A DNA stretch of 64,000 bases from RUG708 sp050946535 (GCA_050946535.1 JBMNUZ010000006.1:1-64000), one strand, 5' to 3'; counted from the stretch's first letter, positions 27,001 through 34,543 are shown. Notes: generated from the sequence alone by a model not told the origin. Translations and numbers: made by a program.

Positions 27001-27201
27001 GTCAGCATCCGTAAACTGCACAGCAGCCCCTGCACTCTCCAGATCGAGAGTCTTACGCACGCCAAAAAACACATTAAATGTTTCTTTTGAAACATTTAAT
27101 GTAACACTACCTCCACTCGCACTTGCGGTAACAGGCGTAAACGTAACGCACATGACTGCGATGCAAAGTACGGCCAGAAGCTTTTTCCTTATACCTTTCA
27201 T
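24046..27201 (-). CDS. LPETA-anchored multi-isopeptide surface protein, paralogue F
   Basis: A 1051-residue paralogue. The start at 27201 follows TTAAGGAGAGAATATAAT; the longer ORF to 27249 is rejected. After the signal peptide the sequence TLNVSKETFNVFFGVRKTL replaces the usual IGKDTGNTLFGARKTL. The DNA there (27071-27102) is a perfect 14-bp inverted repeat. Residues ~335-440 diverge from the other copies (IENGYDFSVNGVSLL, SFVNYFSDLLNTLSDF), while HFFLFDGGS and IWPY are kept. The calcium-like loop is DQDNDGTND. The stalk has TDTTTDTSTDTSSG-type repeats. The anchor helix and tail (AVTAAAIAVLGIVLAARKRK then TDKR) are identical to paralogue G. Confidence 0.84.
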   Translation of the reverse strand: MKGIRKKLLAVLCIAVMCVTFTPVTASASGGSVTLNVSKETFNVFFGVRKTLDLESAGAAVQFTDADREANAAEAAQEYDDIISETLALFEPVYNDMAEYIQTTYNIDLTDDSGDIAEDWPTKVTDTTDKTADEIIDEAWNSISDNDDVATLNATAENYFQEDDSGVTGDASGIPGSRMEKYLRYRYFKYLYPDESGDPEIGTADWYQRYSKVESLKGNSSNAERNNFINKRTVQLNSDTINERLQSVLSNARFDFYLEKFDSSEEDDNGIGKTITIDDEETLPVYSGGFSDSSADSVHLTYVDFSNEDQFYDSELWDSLPEYKNESLIETLTEAIENGYDFSVNGVSLLDHFFLFDGGSFEFTDENTTLAEAGGVTNESSAIWPYSFRYLSTSDNEWKSYNLADQDIFGGDTESDTDSEGIFSFVNYFSDLLNTLSDFPAVESYQITTGYDTYIPNIDENGNIVSVSKPLFNELRDPEDSEKDSGQFDRDKLVAALDLDQDNDGTNDPGVYRYKMVEKNDYDARVNGLKVVAPDDYQIFDVVVYGDEDVFFLLSDSIDDVDETYSAESLEDGYLFGTIGYGLDIGNYAAEGSVTLKARKTIDGGIPESGQTFEFEITDEDGNVVSTATNKRGSVTFDPISLTGDDVGKTREYKIVEVGDSGTGGSYTYDDSYYTAEVTVGDSVDENGNISDVTVVYKDSDGNVIDGVPVFRNETTTETTSATGSISIHKTLDTYDADKSIFDQQDLSLYGFTLYAKNDIVSPADGTTVLYKAGTAVSEEVSCDENGNAGISGILPGEYVLKETKMPAGTAAVTSEPEIKVAADDSGSVSVYVNGQKQSSTDVLNFENYVSKTEIQKKDESGEYLEGATLQLIDSVTGEVQDTWVTGTTAHKIAGLEFGRSYTLREVAAPDGYQTADDITFVPEGEAVQTITMTDRKTQVTTDEDTDDTDDTGDNDNTDNTGDNTTSTDTTTDTSTDTSSGNGTTIVNTTSNGGTVSSTGSSNGTSDSSTTVKSVDTGDDSMLPETAAVTAAAIAVLGIVLAARKRKTDKR
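27071..27102. repeat. Perfect 14-bp inverted repeat inside paralogue F
   Basis: ACATTAAATGTTTC and its exact complement are separated by TTTT. The palindrome lies in codons ~34-44, just after the signal peptide, exactly where this copy differs from its paralogues. It would form a stable hairpin early in the mRNA. Confidence 0.9.
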
Positions 27202-27258
27202 ATTATATTCTCTCCTTAAGCCAACATATTCTCCCAATTGTTGCAACATATTGTTAAT

Positions 27259-27267
27259 ATTGTACCA
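27259..27267 (-). promoter_or_regulatory. Extended -10 promoter element of gene F
   Basis: Minus-strand TGGTACAAT about 58 bp before the start; CCATAAATATACAAAG-like sequence lies upstream, followed at 39 bp by the conserved element at 27306-27325. Confidence 0.6.
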
Positions 27268-27305
27268 CTGCTTTGTATATTTATGGTGTATACATTTCAG
27301 ATCTT

Positions 27306-27325
27306 TTCAATATGCAATAATCATT
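27306..27325 (-). promoter_or_regulatory. Conserved upstream element, copy at gene F
   Basis: Second exact copy of TTCAATATGCAATAATCATT, 39 bp from the extended -10 of gene F. Confidence 0.5.
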
Positions 27326-27517
27326 GGTCAATTTTCCATACACTTTTTTGCACAAATTCACAGCTGCATCCCGTTGAATAAGCCTGCTGTTTCGTATGCC
27401 TCAGCGGTCTGCAAGGCTGACCGCACGATATAATTAATGCATATTGGCTTTATACGATAATTAATGTCGTTTCTGTGTGATGCAAAAAGCAGCATACGGC
27501 AGCTCACTTCAGCATGC

Positions 27518-27560
27518 AAAAGCGCCGCTAAACTAGAATATCTTAAGTCTGACAGTGCTT
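27518..27560 (-). terminator. Decayed terminator hairpin of surface-protein gene G
   Basis: AAAAGCGCCGC...AGTGCTT stem that aligns with the gene F hairpin but with several mismatches in both arms; function is doubtful. Confidence 0.4.
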
Positions 27561-27761
27561 CATCATTGCCTTTTCTATTTAGTATTAATTTGAGAATGCA
27601 TTTTGAATAAGACTATATAATCATTTGCAGCTGCCGCGCCGAGCCACAATCGGTTTGCAAGCGATAGAACGCGAGAAACCGATCGAAAGCCTGTCTGCAG
27701 TGCCACGCCTGGCCGCTGCGTCTGACCTTCAGCGCAGCGGTCTGGATGCTGCAATTACCCA

Positions 27762-30700
27762 TTAACGTTTATCCGTTTTGCGCTTTCTGGCCGCTAATAC
27801 TATTCCAAGGACAGCTATTGCCGCTGCCGTGACAGCCGCTGTCTCAGGAAGCATCGAATCGTCTCCGGTCTTCACGCTCTGTACAGTCGTACTGTTATCA
27901 GATGTATCGGTGCTGCTGACAGTGCCGCCATTGCTGGTGGTATTCACGATCGTAGTTCCGTTACCGCTGCTCGTGTTTGTAGTAGTATTCGTATTAGTTG
28001 TATTGTTGTCTCCGGTATTGTCGTTATCACCGGTATCATCCGTTTCGTCGGTATTGCCGGTATCATCCGTGTCGTCATCCGTCGTAACCTGCGTCTTGCT
28101 GTCTGTCATAGTAATTGTCTGTACAGCCGCACCCTCAGTTACAAACGTAATATCATCTGCCTTTTCGTATCCGTCCGGCGCATCGATCTCGCGCAGCGTG
28201 TACGAGCGACCGAACTCAAGTCCCGCTATCTTATGAGCCGTCGTTCCTGTTAGCCAAGTATCCTGAACCTCGCCAGTCGCAGAATCTATCAGCTGCAGCG
28301 TAGCACCTGCCAGATATTCTCCGGACTCGTTCTTTTTCTGAATCTCTGTCTTCGAAACATAGTTCTCAAAGTTTATAACGTCTGTCGACGACTGCTTTTG
28401 TCCATTTACATAGACGCTTACAGAGTCGCTGTCATCTGCTTCTACCCTGATCTCAGGCTCGCTCGTGACCGCAGCCGTTCCCGCCGGCATCTTCGTTTCC
28501 TTCAGGGTGTATTCGCCCGGAAGTATTCCGCTGATCTCGGCATTTCCGCTCTTGTCGCAGGAAACCTCTGCTGATACCGCGGTTCCGGCCTTGTAGAGCA
28601 CCGTCGTTCCGTCTGCAGGTGAAACTATATTGTTCTTAGCGTAAAGCGTGAATCCATACAGCGAGAGATCCTTCTGATTGAATATGCTCTTATCTGCATT
28701 ATATGTGTCGAGCGTCTTGTGTATCGATATCGAACCGGTCGGAGACGACGTCGTCTCTGTCTTGGTTTCATTCTTGAACAAAGGTACTCCGTCGATCACA
28801 TTGCCGTCGGAGTCTTTATACACAACCGTAGTACCAGTGATAGTTCCGCTTTCGTCTACACTGTCTCCGAACGTGACCTCAGCGGTAAAGTAGCTCTTGT
28901 CGTAGACATAACTGCCTCCGCTGCCGCTGTCTCTGACTTCAACCATTGTATATTCGCGGGTTATCCCCATATCGTCACCGCTGAAAGTGATGGGATCGAA
29001 AGTCACGCTGCCCCGGTTGTTCGTCACCGTACTCACGACATTACCGTCTTCGTCAAGAAGTTCAAACTCAAATGTCTGACCGCTGTCAGGAATTCCTCCG
29101 TCGACGGTCTTCTCCGCCTCCAGCGTCACACTTCCTTCAGCTACGTAATTATTGATGGTAAAGCCGTATCCGATCGCGCCCAGTCCGTCTTCGTAAGTCA
29201 CGTTTTCATTTGAATAAGCGTCGGTCATGTCGTCTATATCATCATAGACGAAGAAATGTACGTCTCCGTTTCCGTCAACGACGACATCGAAAATCTGATA
29301 ATCGTCTGATGCGACGACTTTCTGTCCGTTCACTTCCGCGTCATAATCGTTTTTCTCCACCATCTTGTAGCGGTAAATGCCTGCATCGTTCGTGCCGTCA
29401 TCGTCCGTATCGAGATCGAGAGAACTTATCAGCGTGTCTCTGTCGAACTGATCCGTATCCTTCGCAGAGTCCGTTGGATCCATGAGCTCGTAAAACAGAG
29501 GCTTCGATACAGATACTATATTCCCGTCGTCGTCGAATTCCGGTATAAATACATCGTATCCCGTCGAAGATATTTGATTAATGCCGGTCAGCTCCATTTC
29601 ATGATAATAGGCGAAAAGATCATCGCTGAGTCTATTGTCAAGCTCATCGCCGAATATGGAATAATTTGCGAGTGATTCGAAATTCCATTCCGCCCCTTCG
29701 TACGGCTTTGAGCCAGACTCGTACGGCCAGATTTTCGAAGGCGTGTACGTCAGGCCTCCGGCCATATGCACATACGGTATGGACCGGCTTTCCAATGATC
29801 CGCCGTCAAAGAGGAAGAAATGATCTAAAAGTGAAAGTCCGTCTATCAATCCATCATCCAGTATACTGCTTGAAAGAGTATCCCCGAATTCAGGCAATGC
29901 ATCCCACAGTTCCGAATCGTAAAACTGATCTTCATTGCTGAAATCGACATATGTCAGATGAACAGAACTTGCCGAGCTGACGCTGAATCCTCCGTTATAG
30001 ACCGTCAGGCTGTCATCGCCTATTGTGAGCTCTGAGCCTATTCCGTTGGCATCCTCTTCCTCGCTGCCGAATTGTTCGAGATAAAAGTCGAATCTTGCAT
30101 TTGAAAGGACGCTCTGAAGCCTCTCGTTTATCGTTTCGCTGTTCAGCTGAACGGCGCGTTTATCGATAAAATGACTGCGCTCTGCATTTGAACTGTTTCC
30201 CATCAGATTTTTTACAGTAAGATATTTTTCATACCATTCGACTGATCCGATCGCGGGATCACCAGATTCATCCGGGTAGAGATATTTGAAGTAGCGGTAT
30301 CTCAGATATTTCTCCATCCTGCTGCCTGGAATAGTTGTCGCGTCTGTATTATCGATATAATTTTCGGCTGTCGTATCCAGAGCAGTGGCATCATCTCTGC
30401 TGAGATACCCTTGTGAGTACAAACGTCTGTATGCCTCATTAACGATATCATCGACATCCCGGTCAGGGTATGCAGCAGCTAATATTTCAGACCAGTTTTC
30501 AGCCAGACTGCCGCTGCCATCGGTAATATCGGTGTTATAGTTATCTTGTATATATGCAGCTATGCCGTTAAGCACAGGATCGAAAAGAGCCAGAGTATCC
30601 GATATAATCGTGTCGTATTCCTGTGCAGCTTCTTCGAGATTCGCTTCTCTGTCGGCATCTGTAAACTGGACAGAGGCTCCGGCGCTCTGCAGGTCGAGCG

Positions 30701-30851
30701 TTTTCCGCGCTCCGAAAAGCGTATTGCCGGTATCTTCCCCTATCGTATAGCTGCGCGCTATAGCTGCTCCACTGACGTTAAGCGGCATGAACGTAACGCA
30801 CATGACCGCGATGCACAGGAAAGCCAGCCATCTCTTCCTAATACTCTTCAT
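27762..30851 (-). CDS. LPETA-anchored multi-isopeptide surface protein, paralogue G
   Basis: The shortest copy (1029 residues) and the first in the direction of transcription. The start at 30851 is set by AAGGAGAGG upstream; the ORF to 30896 would include that site. It has the standard N-terminal motifs (LFGARKTLDLQSAGASVQFTDAD, PGSRMEKYLRYRYFKYLYP, HFFLFDGGS). The calcium-like loop is DTDDDGTND. The stalk is compact (TNTNTTTNTSSG-like). The anchor region is the same as in paralogue F, and the 3' flank is also shared, so F and G are a recent pair at this end, although their N-terminal halves differ more. Confidence 0.84.
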   Translation of the reverse strand: MKSIRKRWLAFLCIAVMCVTFMPLNVSGAAIARSYTIGEDTGNTLFGARKTLDLQSAGASVQFTDADREANLEEAAQEYDTIISDTLALFDPVLNGIAAYIQDNYNTDITDGSGSLAENWSEILAAAYPDRDVDDIVNEAYRRLYSQGYLSRDDATALDTTAENYIDNTDATTIPGSRMEKYLRYRYFKYLYPDESGDPAIGSVEWYEKYLTVKNLMGNSSNAERSHFIDKRAVQLNSETINERLQSVLSNARFDFYLEQFGSEEEDANGIGSELTIGDDSLTVYNGGFSVSSASSVHLTYVDFSNEDQFYDSELWDALPEFGDTLSSSILDDGLIDGLSLLDHFFLFDGGSLESRSIPYVHMAGGLTYTPSKIWPYESGSKPYEGAEWNFESLANYSIFGDELDNRLSDDLFAYYHEMELTGINQISSTGYDVFIPEFDDDGNIVSVSKPLFYELMDPTDSAKDTDQFDRDTLISSLDLDTDDDGTNDAGIYRYKMVEKNDYDAEVNGQKVVASDDYQIFDVVVDGNGDVHFFVYDDIDDMTDAYSNENVTYEDGLGAIGYGFTINNYVAEGSVTLEAEKTVDGGIPDSGQTFEFELLDEDGNVVSTVTNNRGSVTFDPITFSGDDMGITREYTMVEVRDSGSGGSYVYDKSYFTAEVTFGDSVDESGTITGTTVVYKDSDGNVIDGVPLFKNETKTETTSSPTGSISIHKTLDTYNADKSIFNQKDLSLYGFTLYAKNNIVSPADGTTVLYKAGTAVSAEVSCDKSGNAEISGILPGEYTLKETKMPAGTAAVTSEPEIRVEADDSDSVSVYVNGQKQSSTDVINFENYVSKTEIQKKNESGEYLAGATLQLIDSATGEVQDTWLTGTTAHKIAGLEFGRSYTLREIDAPDGYEKADDITFVTEGAAVQTITMTDSKTQVTTDDDTDDTGNTDETDDTGDNDNTGDNNTTNTNTTTNTSSGNGTTIVNTTSNGGTVSSTDTSDNSTTVQSVKTGDDSMLPETAAVTAAAIAVLGIVLAARKRKTDKR

Positions 30852-30908
30852 TTTACATCCTCTCCTTGTGCTGAACATTTTTTCTGAATGTTGCAATAAT
30901 ATGATAAC

Positions 30909-30917
30909 ATTGTACCA
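30909..30917 (-). promoter_or_regulatory. Extended -10 promoter element of gene G
   Basis: Minus-strand TGGTACAAT about 58 bp before the start codon. Confidence 0.6.
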
Positions 30918-30955
30918 CCCATTTGCATATTCGTAGTGTATACATTTCAGACCTA

Positions 30956-30975
30956 TTCAATATGCAATAATCATT
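30956..30975 (-). promoter_or_regulatory. Conserved upstream element, copy at gene G
   Basis: Third exact copy of TTCAATATGCAATAATCATT, 39 bp from the extended -10. Confidence 0.5.
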
Positions 30976-31122
30976 ATTCAATTATTACTACACTTTTTGC
31001 GCAAATTCACAGCTGCATTCTGCTGCATTAGCCTGTAGTTCCCAATGTCCCCAGCTGTCTGCCCTGCAGGCTGCCCGGCCAAAACAATTAATGTGTATTG
31101 GCTTTATACGATTTTTCTGATG

Positions 31123-31163
31123 AAAAAAAGAGCTCTGCATCAATAAATGATACAGAACTCTTT
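31123..31163 (-). terminator. Terminator of the antiporter gene
   Basis: Stem AAAGAGCTCTGCATCA/TGATACAGAACTCTTT with an ATAAA-type loop and a strong T-run on the minus strand. Homologous to the hairpins after genes A and B. Confidence 0.88.
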
Positions 31164-31241
31164 GATGAATATTCTTCGTGAATTTTTTTCGTGAATTTCC
31201 TTTGTGAATTTCTTTTCCGGCATTGCCGATATGTCTGATTC

Positions 31242-32678
31242 CTACAGGAAGAATACCAGAGTATCGATGATAAATGTAGGAATGAGTATTGCGAACGACC
31301 ATCCCATGTAGCCGAAGAATGAAGGCATCTTGATCTTGTTTTCTTCCGCGATGGATTTGACCATGAAGTTCGGTGCGTTTCCGATATATGTGTTCGCGCC
31401 CATAAATACAGCACCGGCTGAAATAGCTTCCAGCATCTTGACTTCGATCATGCCGACCGAGGTTGAAACTCCGGCCGTCTCTCCGAGAGCACCAGCAACC
31501 TGCAGGAATACGAGGTATGTCGGAGTATTGTCGAGGAACGACGAAAGCATACCTGTAGCCCAGAACATCTGAGCAGGATGCGTAAGTCCGAGCGATGCGC
31601 CGTGAACCTCAAGTATAGCGAGGGCAGGAATCATAGTGATGAAGATTCCGATGAAGAGCTTCGCTACTTCTGCGATCGGTCCGTAAGTGAATTCGTTTAT
31701 TTCTCTCGTCGACTTCTTTGTAGTCTTGAGCGACAGGAAAGCAGCCAGGAGAATGATCACGCACTCGACGAGCGATCCCCACGGGAATACGCAGTCGTCG
31801 AACACTCTTATTCCGGAGCCTTCCTCGAACGGAAGAACGCCTGAAAGTATAACGCCGAGAATGATCATGCCGATGAAGATGATGTTGTGTCCGCCTTCGA
31901 TCGAGATCTTTTCCTTAGGCGCATCCGGATCCATCATGTCCTCAGGCGATCTGCCCGCGGCATATTCCTTCTTGCAGTAATGTCTGTCGATGAGGATGAA
32001 TACGATCATCAGAATCACTACGTTGAAAATAAGGATTGGAAGCAGGTGAGTCGTGGTCCAGAGGAACGGAACGCCTCTCTGGAATCCCATGAAGAGCGGA
32101 GGATCGCCGAGCGGTGTAAGGCATCCGCCCATATTTGCAACCAAGAATATGAAGAATACGACTATGTGCGCTTTCTTTTCTCTCCATGCGTTAGCCCTGA
32201 TGACAGGTCTGATCATGAGCATCGCGGCGCCTGTCGTGCCGATCCAGCTGGCAAGGAACGTGCCGATCAAAAGCATGATCACGTTCGTCTTCGTAGTACC
32301 GGCTATCGTGCCCTTGATCGCTATGCCACCTGCGACGACGAACAGGCCGAACAGAAGGACAATAAAAGGAACGAAGTCGAGCAGAACAGATTCGAGCAGT
32401 CTGTACCAGGCTTCGCCGGCTCCGTATGCTATCGCAAACGGAATGATGAATAACGCAGACCACGCGAGAGCTACCCAAAGCATGTTTCTGTCCCACCATT
32501 CCGGCTTTATGAGCGGGATGATGGCGATCGAGAGCAGCATACCGACGAACGGAATTATGCTCCACATAGGCAGTGCTTCGTTTACAGCTTCATGCGCGGC
32601 TTCATCCGCGAATACCGAAGGTGCGCTCATGCAGAGCAGAGCTACGGCAGCGAGGATGATCCTGAATGCTTTTTTCAT
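31242..32678 (-). CDS. NhaD-like sodium/proton antiporter
   Basis: A 478-residue membrane protein of the ion-transporter superfamily that includes NhaD and related Na+/H+ antiporters; it probably exchanges cytoplasmic Na+ for H+. The start at 32678 follows AGAGAGG at 8 nt. The first ~25 residues look like a signal or first membrane segment (MKKAFRIILAAVALLCMS). About 11-12 further hydrophobic segments follow. Family features are two re-entrant-loop-like regions: FLASWIGTTGAAMLMIRPV with GGCLTPLGDPPLF after it, and SSFLDNTPTYLVF with ANTYIGNAPNFM near the C-terminus. It is a single gene closed by its own terminator. The ion specificity is inferred from the family only. Confidence 0.85.
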   Translation of the reverse strand: MKKAFRIILAAVALLCMSAPSVFADEAAHEAVNEALPMWSIIPFVGMLLSIAIIPLIKPEWWDRNMLWVALAWSALFIIPFAIAYGAGEAWYRLLESVLLDFVPFIVLLFGLFVVAGGIAIKGTIAGTTKTNVIMLLIGTFLASWIGTTGAAMLMIRPVIRANAWREKKAHIVVFFIFLVANMGGCLTPLGDPPLFMGFQRGVPFLWTTTHLLPILIFNVVILMIVFILIDRHYCKKEYAAGRSPEDMMDPDAPKEKISIEGGHNIIFIGMIILGVILSGVLPFEEGSGIRVFDDCVFPWGSLVECVIILLAAFLSLKTTKKSTREINEFTYGPIAEVAKLFIGIFITMIPALAILEVHGASLGLTHPAQMFWATGMLSSFLDNTPTYLVFLQVAGALGETAGVSTSVGMIEVKMLEAISAGAVFMGANTYIGNAPNFMVKSIAEENKIKMPSFFGYMGWSFAILIPTFIIDTLVFFL

Positions 32679-32876
32679 AAACATTACCTCTCTGAACAAT
32701 ACTACAACCTGAAAATTCATAAAATAATTGCGCGTCACGATTGTTGATCATGACGCATATCATAAATTTTAGCCTTTAGATTTAAATAAATCAATAGACT
32801 TATATTTATTCCGCAAAGGGAAATTTTTCTCTGCCAAGCCGCCGGACACGCAGCTCAGGTTCTTCCTGAGGCGCCG

Positions 32877-33500
32877 TCAGACGATGAAGCCGAACGGATC
32901 TCCGGTATCGTTGATGAAATTCATCATGACCAGCGCACACATCGTGGATACGTTTTCTTCTTTTAAGATGCGTCTGCACTCCCACCTGTCGGCGAGTATG
33001 ACTTTGATGTCCTCCGTGCTCTCCTCGTGTTCGCTCGTAGGTGTTCCTGACGCGAAGCCGTAGACGAGCGAAATGCTCTCGTCCGTCATGCCTGACGAGC
33101 TGAAAAACGGTCTCGAAGAGGCGCCGCTCGTGCTCTTGAGAAGCATGAGTTTCATGCCTGTCTCTTCGTAGAATTCGCGCACTCCGGCCTCCTCTGCTTT
33201 TTCGCCCTCTTCGATGAGGCCTGCCGGAAGCTCGTAAACGTAATCGTCAACCGGATACCTGAACTGTTTTTCAAGCACGATTTTGTCTCCGAGAACCGCG
33301 TAGATCATGACCGCGTCGGCCGTCGCATCAGAAGGTTTCCCCTCTCTGCTGAGTTTGAGTTTGTCGGCCGTGCGCGCTCTCGACGCGACTTCGTATTTGA
33401 TGATGTTTCCGCTTCTCGTTTCCGAATCCAGCGTATAGAGGTTCAGAAATTTATTATCGGTCTCTTTTGTAATTTTCTTGACTCTTTTCATTAAAACCAC
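32877..33500 (-). CDS. Nudix hydrolase, ADP-ribose pyrophosphatase-like
   Basis: A 207-residue Nudix protein. The Nudix box is intact: GLIEEGEKAEEAGVREFYEE followed by TGM, which fits GX5EX7REUXEEXGU and supplies the metal-binding glutamates. A QFRYPVDDYVYELPAG segment just before the box is typical of ADP-ribose/ADP-sugar pyrophosphatases, so that activity is the best guess, but substrate choice is not determined by the box. The start is either GTG at 33500 (GGA 7 nt upstream) or ATG at 33491. It stands alone between the antiporter gene and a cyclophilin gene, with over 130 bp on either side. Confidence 0.82.
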   Translation of the reverse strand: MVLMKRVKKITKETDNKFLNLYTLDSETRSGNIIKYEVASRARTADKLKLSREGKPSDATADAVMIYAVLGDKIVLEKQFRYPVDDYVYELPAGLIEEGEKAEEAGVREFYEETGMKLMLLKSTSGASSRPFFSSSGMTDESISLVYGFASGTPTSEHEESTEDIKVILADRWECRRILKEENVSTMCALVMMNFINDTGDPFGFIV

Positions 33501-33592
33501 GCTTTCATCCGTTCTCTTCCATCGATAAATAATCCGATTTTGAAGCCGGTTTTCATCCGAATTAATAATTACAACCTGGCCGTGCTGCCATT

Positions 33593-33638
33593 GTAACCGG
33601 GCTGGCCGTCAGTCTGTAACCGGGCTGGCCGTCAGTCT
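33593..33638. repeat. 23-bp exact tandem duplication
   Basis: GTAACCGGGCTGGCCGTCAG followed by TCT occurs twice without a gap (33593-33615 and 33616-33638). The second copy contains the stop codon of the cyclophilin gene (33632-33634). Confidence 0.95.
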
Positions 33639-34348
33639 ATGACCGTCATGCTTTCGATTACAGGCTGGTCGTCTGTTGCTACAGTGCCGTTCTGATCCTG
33701 TACAGTTGTATTATTGCAGATATCGTCGATGATGTCCATTCCGTCGGTTACGTATCCAAAGCACGCGTACTGGCCGTCGAAATCGGTGTAATCGGCGTCC
33801 ATGATGAAGAACTGGCATGATCCGCCGTCGTAATCAGACGTCCTCGCCATAGAGATCGCTCCGCGCGTGTGCGAAAGCGTGTTGTCCACTCCGTTTGCAG
33901 AGAATTCTCCCTTGATGTTATATCCTGCCGTACCTGTTCCGTTTCCGTTAGGATCTCCGCCCTGCACGAACTCGCCAGGAATGATTCTGTGGAATGTCAG
34001 GCCATCGTAGAAGCCCTGTTCCACGAGCTGTACGAAATTCGTCACCGTTATCGGCGCCTGATCCGCATCGAGCTCCAGCGTAACTGTTCCATGGTCCTTT
34101 ATTACCATTTCAACGTGATGTTTGCCTGAAAGAAGCTCGTCGTCGCTGAACTGTTTTACGCTGTTTTCTGCGGACGTCGAAGCGCTCTGGGAGGAGCTGC
34201 TGTCCTCCGATGAGGATGAGGATGAAGCCGACGATGTGTTTCCGCTGTCAGAAGCGCCGCCCGAGGAACTCGAACTTCCGCATGCGGTCATCACGCACAG
34301 GCACAGCACGAGGCAGGCTATAATGCTTAAAAACTTTTTTACTTTCAT
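33632..34348 (-). CDS. Cyclophilin-type peptidyl-prolyl isomerase lipoprotein
   Basis: A 238-residue secreted isomerase. The N-terminus is a lipoprotein signal peptide with lipobox VMTAC (Cys near residue 23), so the mature protein should be lipid-anchored on the outer face of the membrane. A Ser-rich linker (about residues 24-65) leads to a cyclophilin domain with the signatures FHRIIPGEFVQGGDPNG, GAISMAR and CQFFIMDADYTDFDG. It probably assists folding of exported proteins at the membrane-wall interface, which may matter for the large beta-domain surface proteins nearby, though that link is speculative. AAGGAG lies 7 nt before the ATG. It appears monocistronic. Confidence 0.92.
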   Translation of the reverse strand: MKVKKFLSIIACLVLCLCVMTACGSSSSSGGASDSGNTSSASSSSSSEDSSSSQSASTSAENSVKQFSDDELLSGKHHVEMVIKDHGTVTLELDADQAPITVTNFVQLVEQGFYDGLTFHRIIPGEFVQGGDPNGNGTGTAGYNIKGEFSANGVDNTLSHTRGAISMARTSDYDGGSCQFFIMDADYTDFDGQYACFGYVTDGMDIIDDICNNTTVQDQNGTVATDDQPVIESMTVID

Positions 34349-34543
34349 TTTGTCTCCTTGTTAAATGCGGGCGGCTCAGACCATCCGCTTTATTATCAGT
34401 TTAAATAATGTAACGAACACCGGCGCAGACCGTCCGGATTCTTCCGACTGAGCGTCAATTCCATCTTCAGTGCCGCCGGCATTCCTCTGCCTGGACGGCC
34501 GCCTCTTCAAAATCAGCTCTGCGTCCGCCCGTACATATTCCCG

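Larger units (their letters stand above)
27202..27761. other. Spacer between paralogues F and G
   Basis: Gene-free 0.56 kb holding the promoter of F (27259-27267), the conserved upstream element (27306-27325), a TATTGGCTTTATACGATAAT element (~27440), a decayed terminator of G (27518-27560) and a 3' flank nearly identical to that of F, but with a ~33-bp hairpin insertion at 27713-27744. Confidence 0.55.
30852..31241. other. Spacer between the antiporter gene and paralogue G
   Basis: Gene-free 0.39 kb with the promoter of G (30909-30917), the conserved element (30956-30975), a TGTATTGGCTTTATACGAT element (~31092), and the antiporter terminator (31123-31163), which belongs to the same hairpin family as those of genes A and B. 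Confidence 0.55.

Noticed and set aside
27518..27560. Independent regulatory hairpin
   Set aside because: It aligns with the terminator of gene F with mismatches, so a decayed terminator is the simpler explanation.
5355..30851. Classical sortase-assembled pilus operon
   Set aside because: No class C sortase, no signal peptidase and no mix of major and minor subunits; all seven genes have the same design and separate promoters and terminators.
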